A stretch of 64,000 nucleotides of DNA from Reclinomonas americana ATCC 50394 (taxonomy: Eukaryota; Jakobida; Jakobea; Jakobida), in the NCBI GenBank assembly GCA_048213135.1, contig PS015082.1, positions 162,466 to 226,465 of the forward strand, in the 5' to 3' direction. Below are positions 11,133-21,376 of this stretch, in pieces. The first letter of the stretch is position 1; each line of letters starts with the position of its first letter. The position numbers and the translations under genes are program-made. Under the pieces are notes generated by a model. That model saw only the letters and a list, made by a program, of their open reading frames with translations. It was not told the origin of the DNA and ran no database searches.

Positions 11133-13939
11133 ATGCAGGGCGAAGACATCCTCGCCTCGCTCAATCGCTGCCGTTGTCGGCTCGTTCGTCCTCCAGATCG
11201 GAGCTCGAGTCGTGGACGCAAGACTCGACACGATGAACCGGAAAAAGTTCTTCTGCTCAGAGGTTCGTCACACACAGCGTCTATACACCGTGCACTGCTG
11301 TCATGAGGCGAGCAGAGTGGCACACGGGGAAAGAAAGATCAGAGGTGTCATATTCGCTCATCAATCTGATCATGATATGCAGCCACACGCATCACCTCTG
11401 CCATTCGCAACCACGCTGCCACCATCGAGGTGCTGCAGCGCTACGAGAACGACTCGGCCACCGATGTTGTCGAGGCCGTCCTTAGTGTGCCCGTCGATGC
11501 GGGCACGGTGGTCGCCGACTTTGCCGTGGCGCGTGTGGACGGGAGAGTGATTCGTGGTTCGGTGAGACCGCGAGAGGAGGCCGCCGACACGTATGACGAT
11601 GCACTGGCGTCGGGACAGGCGGCGTACATGGTGCAGCAGAAGAAGGACACACAGCGCAAGACGTTTGAGGTGCATCTGGGTCGGTTGGATCCTGGTGGTG
11701 AGTGAGTGATTGAGTGATTGGGTGATTGAGAAGTGATCCGCTTGTGAGATCTCATTCGGTGAGCAGAGTCGGTGACGTGCATGGTGAAACTGGTGCGGGA
11801 GGGAGCACTGGAGCCAGTGGGAAACACGTTTGTGCATGTGATCGAAGCGGGACTGTTGCCTTCATTCGAGGATGCTGGGTGAGTGCGATTCAATGTTGTT
11901 GTTGTGGTGATGGTGAAAGAGGAGAGACTGACTGCTCAAGTGCGTGTGCGTGTGCGTGTGACAGNNNNNNNNNNNNNNNNNNNNNNNNNNNNNNNNNNNN
12001 NNNNNNNNNNNNNNNNNNNNNNNNNNNNNNNNNNNNNNNNNNNNNNNNNNNNNNNNNNNNNNNNNGCGGGCGTTGCGACTGTTCCTGACGAGCTTGGACG
12101 AAGGTGTGATGTTCAATGTCATCAAGTTCAACAGCTGGCACGAATCACTGTTTTCAGCCAGTGCTGAATTCAGTGATGAGTCGGCCGTACTGGCAAGTGC
12201 ATTCGTGGAGGGCATGCGGGTGAGTGGTTGCGAGAGTGCTTGTCTTCCTCGGATTTACTGTTTACACGCTTTGTGATTCCTCTGCAGGCGAACGGTGGCA
12301 CGGAGCTGCTTCGCCCACTGGACTTTGTGCTGTCGCAGCCAGTGGCGGCTGGACGCACTCGACAAGTTTGCGTGTTGACCGACGGACAAGTGGAACATCG
12401 ACATTTGTGTATTGAGCGTGTGGCTGCTGAGAAGCACTCGACTCGTGTGTTCACCATTGGTCTCGGATCCGGTGTGGATCGGCTCTTGGTATCCGAGTTG
12501 GCGCGCGTGGGTCACGGCTCGTGCGCGTTGGTGGACCCTGGAACGAGTGAGCTGGCGGCGATAGTTGTGGGACAGCTGAAGGAGATGCAAGTGCCAGCAA
12601 TCACGAATTGCGAGCTGCGTGGATTGCCGGCGCATGCACGACTGTGTGTGGACGCAATTGCACCGAGCTTTGCCAACAAGAGCACGTCGGTGTATGTGTT
12701 CTTTGAGGAGAGCGAGGAGAGTGGATTCGAGGTGGAGTTTGTGGCAAGTGTGGGCGATGGTGAGTGGGGTGACAATCGTTCGAGTTGAATTAATGGAGAA
12801 AGTGTGTTTGCTGACTGTTTGTGTTGCAGATGTGATTCGGCAGACTGTTCGGATTGAGGGAGGTGGAGGGCGTGCACGGAGCGGAACGATGTTGCATGTG
12901 CTTGCGGCGAACCAGCGGATCAAGGAGCTTGAGGATCGAGCGAACAAGGGAGCAGCAGAGTTTCGTTTCCCACAAGTTTGTTGTCATTGAGTTTATTGAT
13001 CTCTGACTGTGGTGTTTTTGTTGTTGTGGAACGAGCAGAAAGGCGGAGATTGTTGAGCTGTCGACGACGTTCAATGTGGCATCGTCTGAGGCGTCGTTTG
13101 TGGCAGTGGACACGAGCAGTCGTGGAGCGCTGTCGAGTGCGCCGGTTGTGCTCGACATGAATGTGTTGCTTGTCGCCTTGCATGCGGACAGCCGGTCAGT
13201 TCCTGCCAGTCGACCTGTAACAGCGAGTCGACGGCATCGAAAGTCGCGTCGAGCACCGGTGAGGCGCGCCAGGAAACATCGGGCGGCGCGCCGAGGTGCC
13301 TCTGCTGCCGTGCCTGTTGTCGAGCCAGAAGAGGCTGAGGATGTTGACGTTGGCGCCCCCAATCTATCGTCGTCAGCGGCGCCAGTTGCTGCGGCCATGT
13401 CAATGACTGGCGGGTTCAGCGAAGAGGATGAGTGCGACGATGACGACGAGGCGGAGGTGCTATCCACTGGCTACTCTCCACCGCAGCCGTCGCTGTTGCA
13501 ACCCACTGCCGCTGCCTCGGAGTCGTACCTCGTGGCTGCACCGCGTGCCCCCAGTGCTGCTCCAGTGGTCGCTCAGTCCGCAAGTCGTGCGGCTCCAGTT
13601 GTCTCAAGGTTATCGCCGCTGGGTAGCCGCCTGGACGCCCTGCTCTTCTCACAGAGCGCCAGTGGTGCATGGACTGAGGCCGACCTCCTGGCCACAGCCA
13701 TGAGCGTCACTCTCGCCACCCTGCTGCGCAGCAAGCCGATCGAGGTCGAACAGGCGCTGTGGCTGACGGCCGTGGTGGTGGCGCTGTTGGAATTGCGACA
13801 TGCAGCCACCAGGAGCGAGTGGGAGCTGATTGCCGCCAAGGCCTCTCGGTTCCTGGCGAAGCGCAACGTCAGTTCATTACTCGACACCGCCAGGGGGTTT
13901 GTCAGTGCACAGCCGAGCGAAGGTGCAAGAGACAAGTGA
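11133..13939 (+). CDS. VIT/VWA-domain protein, copy 4 (gap in VWA exon)
   Basis: Exon 1 is 11133-11262; the start MQGEDILASLNRC was chosen because it gives the phase-1 junction and the pre-VIT motif VLLLRATRITSAI that match copy 3. Exon 2 is 11383-11697 and exon 3 is 11767-11878 (same lengths as copy 3). Exon 4 survives only as its 3' part from 12066 to 12219 because of the gap at 11965. Exon 5 is 12288-12759, exon 6 is 12830-12959 and exon 7 is 13039-13939. The VWA second half is locally divergent (FNSWHESLFSASAEF, VEHRHLCIERV) although flanked by near-identical sequence. The linker contains a basic patch, an acidic run (EEDECDDDDEAE) and Ala/Pro-rich sequence. The C-terminal module is conserved (LDALLFSQ...LWLTAVVVALLE...RFLAKRN). 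Confidence 0.88.
11965..12065. other. Assembly gap (101 N)
   Basis: N run within VIT/VWA copy 4. By comparison with copy 3 it hides the end of intron 3 and more than 400 bases of exon 4, so 101 is probably a placeholder length. Confidence 0.95.
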
Positions 13940-14001
13940 ACTTCTCAGTCGTCGTCCTTTGCATGTCTGTCCCCACCCCCTCCACCTTTTGCGATCTACA
14001 C

Positions 14002-15718
14002 ATGCGAGTGCTGATCTCTGGTGCCGGCGTGGCGGGCCTCACGCTTGCCGCCTCGCTCCGTCGCCTGCGACCACAAAGCGCGCATTCAGTGACAGTGGTC
14101 GATGCTGCCAAGACGCCGACAATCGCCCGCGCGCATCTTGCAGCCTCGGGCTTGCTCTTGTGCCCGCCGGCTACCGAGGCTCTTCGTCGTGTGGGAGTGA
14201 GCTCTTCAGCAGGGCGACCAGGCAGCAACGTGATGTCGGCCCTCATGTCTCGTGGTGCGTGCGCGTGCATGTGTGATTCGGCATTGCAGGAGTGGCTAAT
14301 GCATGCCTCTCTCTCTCACACACACAGGCGTGCAGCTTGACAAGTTTGTCATGACCAGCGAGACAGGCGTTGAGTACGGCAGCGTGAATCTGCGAGAGTT
14401 GAGCGAGCGTGCAGGTGGAGCCCCGTTCATCGGCGTACATCATCATGCCTTGTTGGAGGTGTGTGCTTATTACTGGAGCTGTGGCCAGTCGCAGTGTGTT
14501 GACTGCGGTGTCTGGTGGCGCGTGCAGGAGCTAGAGAACGCAGTGACGAATCCAGCACTGGAGGGTCGCGTCCCACTGGTCAGCTACGCCACCTCGTTGC
14601 GCAAGATGCATCGCGGGACCAAGGGCGGCAAGCGGGAGATTGTATGCTCGTTTGGTGGTCTACGACAGGACTCTTCGTACGATCTGCTGGTCGGCGCCGA
14701 TGGTGTGGCCTCAAAAACGTGCGAGCTGGGGTTTGTGGACGGGCAGAACCATGCGAATCGTGTGCGTTTCCTCGGCATCGGCGCCTTCCAGATTGTGCTT
14801 CCGCGACCCGATGTGTGGAAGAATCGGCAGGAGATGGTGGAGATGTGGTACGCTAGCTGCTTCGCCTCCTCATGCGTGCGTCAATCAGCTGTTCATCGTC
14901 GATTCGCCATGCAGGGGCAACGGTGCACGCATGACCATGTATCCGATCAGCCAGACCGAGTTGTACTGCTGCGGCACGTTCCCCATTCCGCGCCCGATGA
15001 CCTTTGAGGCTCGCAACGAGCTCAGCCGTGCCGTGGATCAGTTTTTCACCAAATTCACCGATCACGGTGCTCCTCAAGTGCTGGCCGAACTGCGAAGAGT
15101 TTCGCATCTGCGTGCATGTGTTCTCGTTCTTGTGTGTCGTCTCATCCGTGCAATCCGTGTGTGCTACAGCCTGAGTCGCCTGCCGCCTACTCGTACACTG
15201 TTCCGGCCTCGGTGAACCCCGACACGCCGTGGTCAAAAGAGGGCGTCCTGCTGATTGGTGACGCGGCACACGCCGTCAGCCCACTACCGTGGCAAGCTCC
15301 GGTGCGTGCAACACCCGCTGCATTCGTCTTTGTTGCCTACTGAAAATGGCTTCTCGTGCAGGGAGCATCGCTGGCCATTGAGGATGCAGTGTTGCTGGCC
15401 GATCTGCTTCTGGCGCGAGTCGAAGGCAAGGCCGATCTCGCGGCAGCCGTCGATGCAGTTGTCGACGAATTCGAGGCGCGCCGCCGGGCACGCATCCAGT
15501 TGCTGAGCAACGAGGCCTACAAGTTGTCACTGTCGGCGCACACTGTGTTGCCCTCGGTGCGACACGCCATGCGGCGAGTGGTGAGTCGGTTGTCTCTTGC
15601 AAGCGGCAAGGTAGTGTGGTGAAGTGATTCTGACGCACGTACACAACCACAGACGGTCAAGTTTATGATGACGAGTGGCTCGATGAACGGCCGTTTCTCG
15701 CAGATTGCTGATCTATGA
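14002..15718 (+). CDS. FAD-dependent monooxygenase (UbiH/PHBH-like)
   Basis: Seven exons (14002-14254, 14328-14458, 14528-14847, 14915-15098, 15170-15301, 15362-15580, 15653-15718) give 434 residues with consistent phases. The N-terminus has the dinucleotide-binding motif ISGAGVAGLTLA. A DG-type motif follows (YDLLVGADGVASK), and the second FAD motif lies near the end (GVLLIGDAAHAVSP, then GASLAIEDAVLLADLL after an intron). This order is that of the class A flavin monooxygenases, which hydroxylate or epoxidise a substrate using NAD(P)H, FAD and oxygen. The substrate cannot be told from sequence; kynurenine- or salicylate-hydroxylase-like roles are possible. The gene begins 62 bases after the stop of VIT/VWA copy 4. 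No targeting signal or C-terminal membrane anchor is evident. Confidence 0.88.
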
Positions 15719-15819
15719 CAACGGTGTGCGCACGCTGGTCACGCAACCATCACCACCACCATTGCACACATAGACAACTGCCTGTGGGAGTAGAGTAGTA
15801 AAACAATTCAAAAATATAT

Positions 15820-16964
15820 CTACTCCGACTTGGTTTCCGCTGGCGTTTTGCGCGTGCGCGGCCGAATGATGCCAAGCTTGGTGAGCATGCCAACGGTGAT
15901 CTTGTAGAACCAGAACAAGGAGAGGCCGAATACGGGGAACGTGCACACCACCATGGGAATCCACGCAATTCCGTGGGTGCGTTCCTGCATGTCGCCAATG
16001 TCGTGCACGAAACCGCGAATGATGACCAGCGGGAAGGTGAGGATGCGGAAGACGAGGAACGTCAGCCACATGCCGATGCCGTTGAGGAGGACAATCGACG
16101 CGGACGACTGCGTGCGTCCGAGAGTCGTCAGGAACCAATGGTTGTTGGTGAAAAAGGTCGAGAGCTGCATGCACAGTCGGTGAGTTCAATGTCTTGCGGA
16201 GCGCCACGACCAACTGCATACCTCGGCAAGCTGACCGAGATGCCCATAGTAGAACAGCTCGCCATAGTACATGCCCGTGGCAAACGGCAGCAGCGCCACA
16301 ATGTGGTGCACAAAGGAACTCGGCTGCGTGCGGAACACGTCAAAGTTGCGTATCATGGTCCACAGGTCGTGCACAAAGTAGCAGCACGAGAAGAGCAGCA
16401 GGAGCTCCGAGCGCCGGCTCCAACCCGTCACTCGATCCTCTATGCGCGTGCGTGCACTCAGCTCACGCTACACAAGCATGTGCGCGCAAGTCGGAAGAAC
16501 GAGCAAACCTTGCAGCACGCTGTCTGTGAGCACAACATACAGCGCGCCGAACCCAGTGACCAGTGCATGCTGGCACGCACGTCAGCGACAACGCCATCAC
16601 ATGCGTAACTGTACAGCATACATACCACGGTTGACAAGATTCGTGTATCCCACTGCGAAGCGGAATCAGTCATCAATCACAGCAAAAGAGAGAGAGAGAG
16701 AGAGAGAAAGAGATGGCCGCAAGCAGACCTCCACTCGTTGCGCCAACGACAAGCTCTCAAATGCCGCTGCGCGTGCAAGTGCGTGTACAGTGTCAGTGTC
16801 AGTCAACCACGATCAGTCGCGCGCGCGTGTGCGTGTGTGTGCTTACATCGACCAGGCCACTGTCGCCGTGTGAAGAACTCGTGCGCCCACCAGTTGATCA
16901 GCACCAGCACTCCCACACCAATGCACCCGTCGACAACGACCTGCACAAGCCGCTCATGCGACAT
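15820..16964 (-). CDS. TLC-domain membrane protein (TLCD4/TMEM56-like)
   Basis: Minus-strand gene with six exons (16847-16964, 16729-16766, 16626-16652, 16509-16569, 16222-16439, 15820-16164), 268 residues, all phases agreeing. The N-terminus has a first membrane segment (CIGVGVLVLINWWAHEFF). The TLC signature follows: WDTRILSTVHALVTGFGALY, then SELLLLFSCCYFVHDLW and FVHHIVALLPFATG. Further membrane segments (IVLLNGIGMWLTFLVF, PMVVCTFPVFGLSLFWFY) precede a short basic tail. TLC proteins (TRAM, LAG1, CLN8) are multi-span proteins of the ER or plasma membrane involved in lipid handling; ceramide synthases carry extra catalytic residues that I do not see here, so a TLCD4-type protein is more likely. 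Its start codon lies 75 bases from that of the divergent isomerase gene. Confidence 0.87.
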
Positions 16965-17039
16965 CTTTTATTTGTCGGAAGAATAAGGTGTCCTCAAGGA
17001 CAAGTCTCTCTTCTCACTAGTCGCTCTTCGTGTGACACA

Positions 17040-18970
17040 ATGAAGCGCGTTGCTGATGTTCGCTCCAGTGGCCAAGCCCTGTTCTTTGACGAGGAGACAG
17101 GCTTGACACTCGACGTGTCGGGCTTTGCTGCGCCCTTTGATGACGTTCTGTCACAGACACTCACATGCACACACAACAGTCTCGTCATGTGCTCACACTC
17201 TCTTTCTATGCACACAGGTGCTGCCGCGCTTCCAGTACGCCTTTGATCGCGCAGTGGCCACCATTGAGGCCATTGAGGTGCGCACAATCTCTCTCTTTCT
17301 GTCAGTGCCGCACAGTTGTTGTTGTGTTTATGTCGAGCAACCCTCTCTCTGTTACAGTCGGGTGCTGTGGTGAATGCCACGGCCGTAGTCGGAGAGAGCG
17401 AGAACCGCCAAGTTGATCATTACAACCTGCGACTGCGTGAGGAGCGAGTGCCGGGCAAGAGCCTCGCGCACTCGTTGGCACTGTGGGATCGTGTGCGCAC
17501 TGATGTCGGTCAGATCCTTGCTGGCGAGTGAATACACGTTGTGTGAGGAGTGCGATGGAGGGGCGTGCAGGTGCTGATTCTCTTGCTGTGTGCACAGGCG
17601 AGGTGGTGAATGCGGCGGGCGGTCGATTCCGCGATGCGATTTTCAATGGCATCGGAGGCTCGTACTTGGGTCCGCTCATGCTGGTCGTCGGGCAGCTCGG
17701 CAATGACTTTAACATGAGTGGTGAGCTGCAGTTGTCTGTTTGTGTGTGCGTGCGTGCGGTCGTCTGAGACGTGCGCCAGACTCTGTGCCGGTCAAGATGC
17801 ACTTTGTGAGCAACACGGATCCGGAGGGCTTTGCCAATGTGCTGCGTCGTGTGGCGTCGCTGGAGACCACGCTGCTGGTGAACATGTCCAAGAGCGGCAG
17901 CACTGCCGAGACCAAGGTGCGCCGTGTGTGTTGTGTTGTCGGATGTGGACAGTTGTCGTGACTGCTGTCGGTCGGCATGCAGGGCAACATGGACACGTTC
18001 AACGAGCTGCTGGCCGCCGCCGCCCGTGCGTAGTGATGGCGTGCTAGATGGTGCTGTTGCGTGCGCTCACAGATTCTCTCTCGATTACAGCGTCGGCAAA
18101 TGTCGGCCTCCACAACATTGCGATCACCACCGAGGGCTCGCCGTTCGACAAGTACGCTCGCGAGAAGGGCTTCCGTGCAATCTACCACATGTTCAACGAG
18201 ACCGGCGGCCGCGTGAGTGTGTGCAGGTGTGTCCCCCACCATGATGATGTTGTTTGCTCCCGAAGAGTCTCATTGCCTCTTGCAGTGCCATTGGCATGGT
18301 GCCGGCTGCGTTTGCCGGCCTGGATTTCGGAAAGTTCCTGGAGGGCCAGTCGCACATGGACGAGCTCACCCGCCGCCCCGACGCCACACGCAACCCGGCG
18401 TTCATCGTGGCCTCGTACATTCAGCACCTGACAAACCGCGTTGGCCCGCGCAACATGATTGTTGCGTCGACCGCTGCAGCGTCACCTTTGTGCACGCAAG
18501 CGGCTGACTTACCTATTTTTTGCGACGTGCAGGTGCTCGGCTACAGCGACTACTTGCGCGAGTTTTCGCACTACCTGCAGCAGTTGTACATGGAGAGTCT
18601 CGGCAAGGAGTACACCAACAGCGGCATTCGCCGCCCGTACGGACAGACGCTGTTTGGTGGCGTCGGCACTGGCGAGCAGCACGCATTCATGCAGCAAGTG
18701 CAAAAGGGCCTGCGTGACTGCTTTGTGCGCTTTGCACATTTCCGCAAGCGCTCAGTGTTGCGTTGTGGCGGTGGCGAGCTTTCTCTGGCAGATCGTTGTG
18801 TGTGTGCTGATTTGCGTCTCCCTCTCCAGTGACTTTGTCAACGAGAAGGCCGGCTCACTCGGCCGCCAGCTGCTGGCCTTTGTGCGTGGCACGCAGAATG
18901 CGCTGGCGCAAAATGACGTGCCCTACATGGACCTCACACTGGAGCACAACGATATGTTCAACTGGGGGTG

Positions 18971-19002
<32 letters not shown>

Positions 19003-19463
19003 CCTGCTCGTATGTGTCGCACACGACTCACTGCTGCGGCGCAGCATGATGATTGCGCTGGAGGAGCGCATTGTCACTGTGCTGGCAGTGATGAACGACG
19101 TCAACGCCTACGATCAGCCCGGTGTGCAAGACGGCAAGTTGGCCGCCGACGCCGTCAACGCCCTTTCGAAGCGCGTGGTGTCGACCATGCCTGCTGCTTT
19201 TGCTGGTGAGGGAGAGGCGTCGCTCACGTGTGCCGGTCACAATATCTCATGACTCACTGTCCTTTCGCACTGCAGGCACGGCGGAGGACTACGCACATGC
19301 TGTGCTGCGTGACAGCGCCGTCAACGTTGTCGACCTCGACGGCATCCTGTCGGACCTGGAGGCCAACCACGGTGTGAAGGACGCGTACCCGACCATCCGC
19401 CTGTCGTCCGCCAAGCGCGAGTTCGTGAATGGCCGTTTCCACTACGAGTTTGCCAAGCTCTGA
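17040..19463 (+). CDS. GPI: Glucose-6-phosphate isomerase
   Basis: Interconverts glucose-6-phosphate and fructose-6-phosphate in glycolysis and gluconeogenesis. Recognisable blocks, in order: FNGIGGSYLGPLML (first signature), VKMHFVSNTDPEGF, LLVNMSKSGSTAETK (phosphate-binding loop), GLHNIAITTEGSPFDKYA, SAIGMVPAAFAGLD, YSDYLREFSHYLQQLYMESL, GVGTGEQHAFMQQVQKG and DQPGVQDGKLAAD. The NTDP block is the bacterial/plastid-like form rather than the animal/fungal one. Early exons are 17040-17144, 17218-17277, 17358-17523, 17598-17720, 17780-17916, 17983-18025, 18091-18212, 18266-18460; the next begins at 18533. The junction joining that exon to the DFVNEKAGSLGRQLL exon (near 18720-18835) could not be resolved cleanly. 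A (GT)n tract lies in the intron near 18970. No targeting peptide is evident, so it is probably cytosolic. Confidence 0.92.
17524..17597 (+). other. Probable GC-AG intron in GPI
   Basis: Intron 3 of the isomerase gene joins best with a GC donor (G|gcgagtg) and normal cacag acceptor, giving QILAG-EVVNAAGGRF in frame. The GT alternatives either break the frame or delete conserved residues before the GIGGS motif. Confidence 0.55.
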
Positions 19464-19602
19464 GAGGCCACATGTCCGCGCTCTGTCTCCCCCTCCCCTC
19501 CCTTCCTTCTGTTTCATACTCTGAGTGTGTGGCGCTGTCGGGGGAGGAGAGAGAGAGAGGAACAACATCATGCTTCCAGTAAAGATTCCGTGTTCACCGC
19601 AC

Positions 19603-21240
19603 TCATGCTTCGGTGTACAACTCTGCGTCGGACTCGCAGCACCGATTGCACTTGCCCGGTGGCAGCGGGAAGAATATGCTCGTGTCCCTGGAGTGCGTGT
19701 GAGGGTGAGATACGCAAACGGAGCGCAAACAGCAAGCTCCCTCCCTCCCTCCCTCCACCCACCGCTTGTAAATGTTGTATTCGGCGATGCTCCCGTACTT
19801 TTCTCGATTGCGTTTCTCCAGCACTGCGAGACAAAGCCACTGATAAGAACGCGTCGAATAACGGTAAATAGTGGCACGTGTGCTTCTTGATGAACCTGGG
19901 ATACCCGACACAAAGAGCAGCAGGCCGGTGATCCACATGGGACCGGTGATGCTTATCCACCACACACTATGCAGCGACGATGCTGCCTAGGAGATTAATA
20001 CCCAAGCAACACATAGATAGTTGAAACAAACATACTGACGTACCACAGACAAGAAAGATACCGATCCACACCTAAGGCGAGCGGGGGAAAAGGAGTGTGA
20101 GATGCGGTCGAGGCGGACAAGACATCACAACTCCTCGTTACACACCAACACCTCTCCAAAATAGTTGGGATGCCGACTGCACAACGCAAATGCACCGTTG
20201 AGGCAACGAGGTTACGCTGATCGAAGATGGGTGCAGCGACGAGAGACGACGCACCTGTACCGCCACAAGCCGGTGACGGGACCAAACTTGCTCGGATTCT
20301 CCAGCTTCCACTGGTACTTTTGGTAGCTGTCACAGCAGCGTGCGCGACGACGTCAGTGACAATCGCCCACAATTTGCGTGAGACGATGGCGCCGCAAACG
20401 CAACTCGGCGATCGACTCAATCACCAGGCCAAACACAAAGATCACAGTACCGACGTAATCCGACCAGATGAGATGGTACGGCGTGGCTCCGTCGTCCGAC
20501 TCGACGTACACGAACGGGATGGCCACCACAAACACAGTCACCATCTGGAAGAGCCAGAAGAAGCCGAACTTGATGGGATCGTCGCCTGCAAAGTCACAGG
20601 GTCAGACACCAATTGCACTCGGAAGAACAAGGCCAGCTCGGCAAGCGCAACGGACGCGGTCGAAGCGATCGTCTTTGCCAATCTTCGCGATGCGGATGTC
20701 TGTTGAGAGGATAGAGAGAGAGACCAGCAATGCAGTGTGTGAGAGATAGAGACAAAGGAACTGCAGAGCGATCATTGCGGCACGAAACACAGATAGGTGC
20801 CGAGTCGGAGTCCCCATGTCTGCGCAATGCACATCGTGAGATCAAGAGAGGTACAAGAGAGAGGGAGAAGGCAACGCACAGTGACCAAGATGGTCAGCAG
20901 CACTTGTCGCGCCTGCACAAGTGAGAGATGAGCACATGCATGCACGCATCATCTCCATCTCTCTCCGCATTCACGCACAGTGTATGTGTTGTTGATGAAG
21001 AGCGTGAGCAGGCTGAGAATGACAAAGTTGAGACTGTAGCTCATGTCAGTGAGCTGCGTACCACCAACACACACACGCGCGTGCAGAGTGAGTGAGATGA
21101 TGATGTGAGAGACGATGGAAGAGAGCATCGATCCCAACCTTGTCGGTCTTCAGTGTGCAAGCAAACAAGTAGAACCCCAGCTGCAAGCCACCGGTGATGC
21201 CGGCGGAGATGCCCAGCATCGTGCCCGCAGAGTGGCCCAT
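19603..21240 (-). CDS. DUF1295 / steroid 5-alpha-reductase-like membrane protein
   Basis: Minus-strand gene of about ten short exons. The start MGHSAGTMLGISAG was chosen for the first membrane segment that follows. Joined exons read through the hallmark blocks of the DUF1295 family: WGLRLGTYLYIRIAKIGKDD, RFDRVRDDPIKFGFFWLFQM, several membrane spans (VFVVAIPFVYVE, TVIFVFGLVIESIAD), YQKYQWKLENPSKFGP, TGLWRYSRHPNYFGE, LLLFVSGIPVLEKR, and YGSIAEYNIYKRDTS followed by FFPLPPG at the C-terminus. The HPNYFGE motif near the end is the conserved cofactor/active-site region shared with steroid 5-alpha reductases and isoprenylcysteine methyltransferases. The substrate is unknown; a membrane lipid or sterol-like molecule is likely. 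The 3' end converges on that of GPI, with about 140 bases between the stop codons. Confidence 0.85.
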
Positions 21241-21376
21241 CTTGTCTCTCTTTCAACGAGCTTACTTGTATACGGATCAATGAACGGATGATGATGCGAC
21301 GATACATGTTCATTGATGTGTGGAGTTGTTGCACTTCTCCCCTCCCCCCTCTCTCCCTCTCCCTCTCCCTCTCTGC

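Noticed and set aside
1032-13939. CRISPR-like or transposon explanation for the repeated blocks
   Set aside because: The repeats are exons and introns of tandem paralogous genes. There are no regular spacers, terminal inverted repeats or transposase sequences.
13902-14270. Minus-strand frame over the start of the monooxygenase gene
   Set aside because: It overlaps the first exon of a well-supported FAD enzyme and has no recognisable motif.
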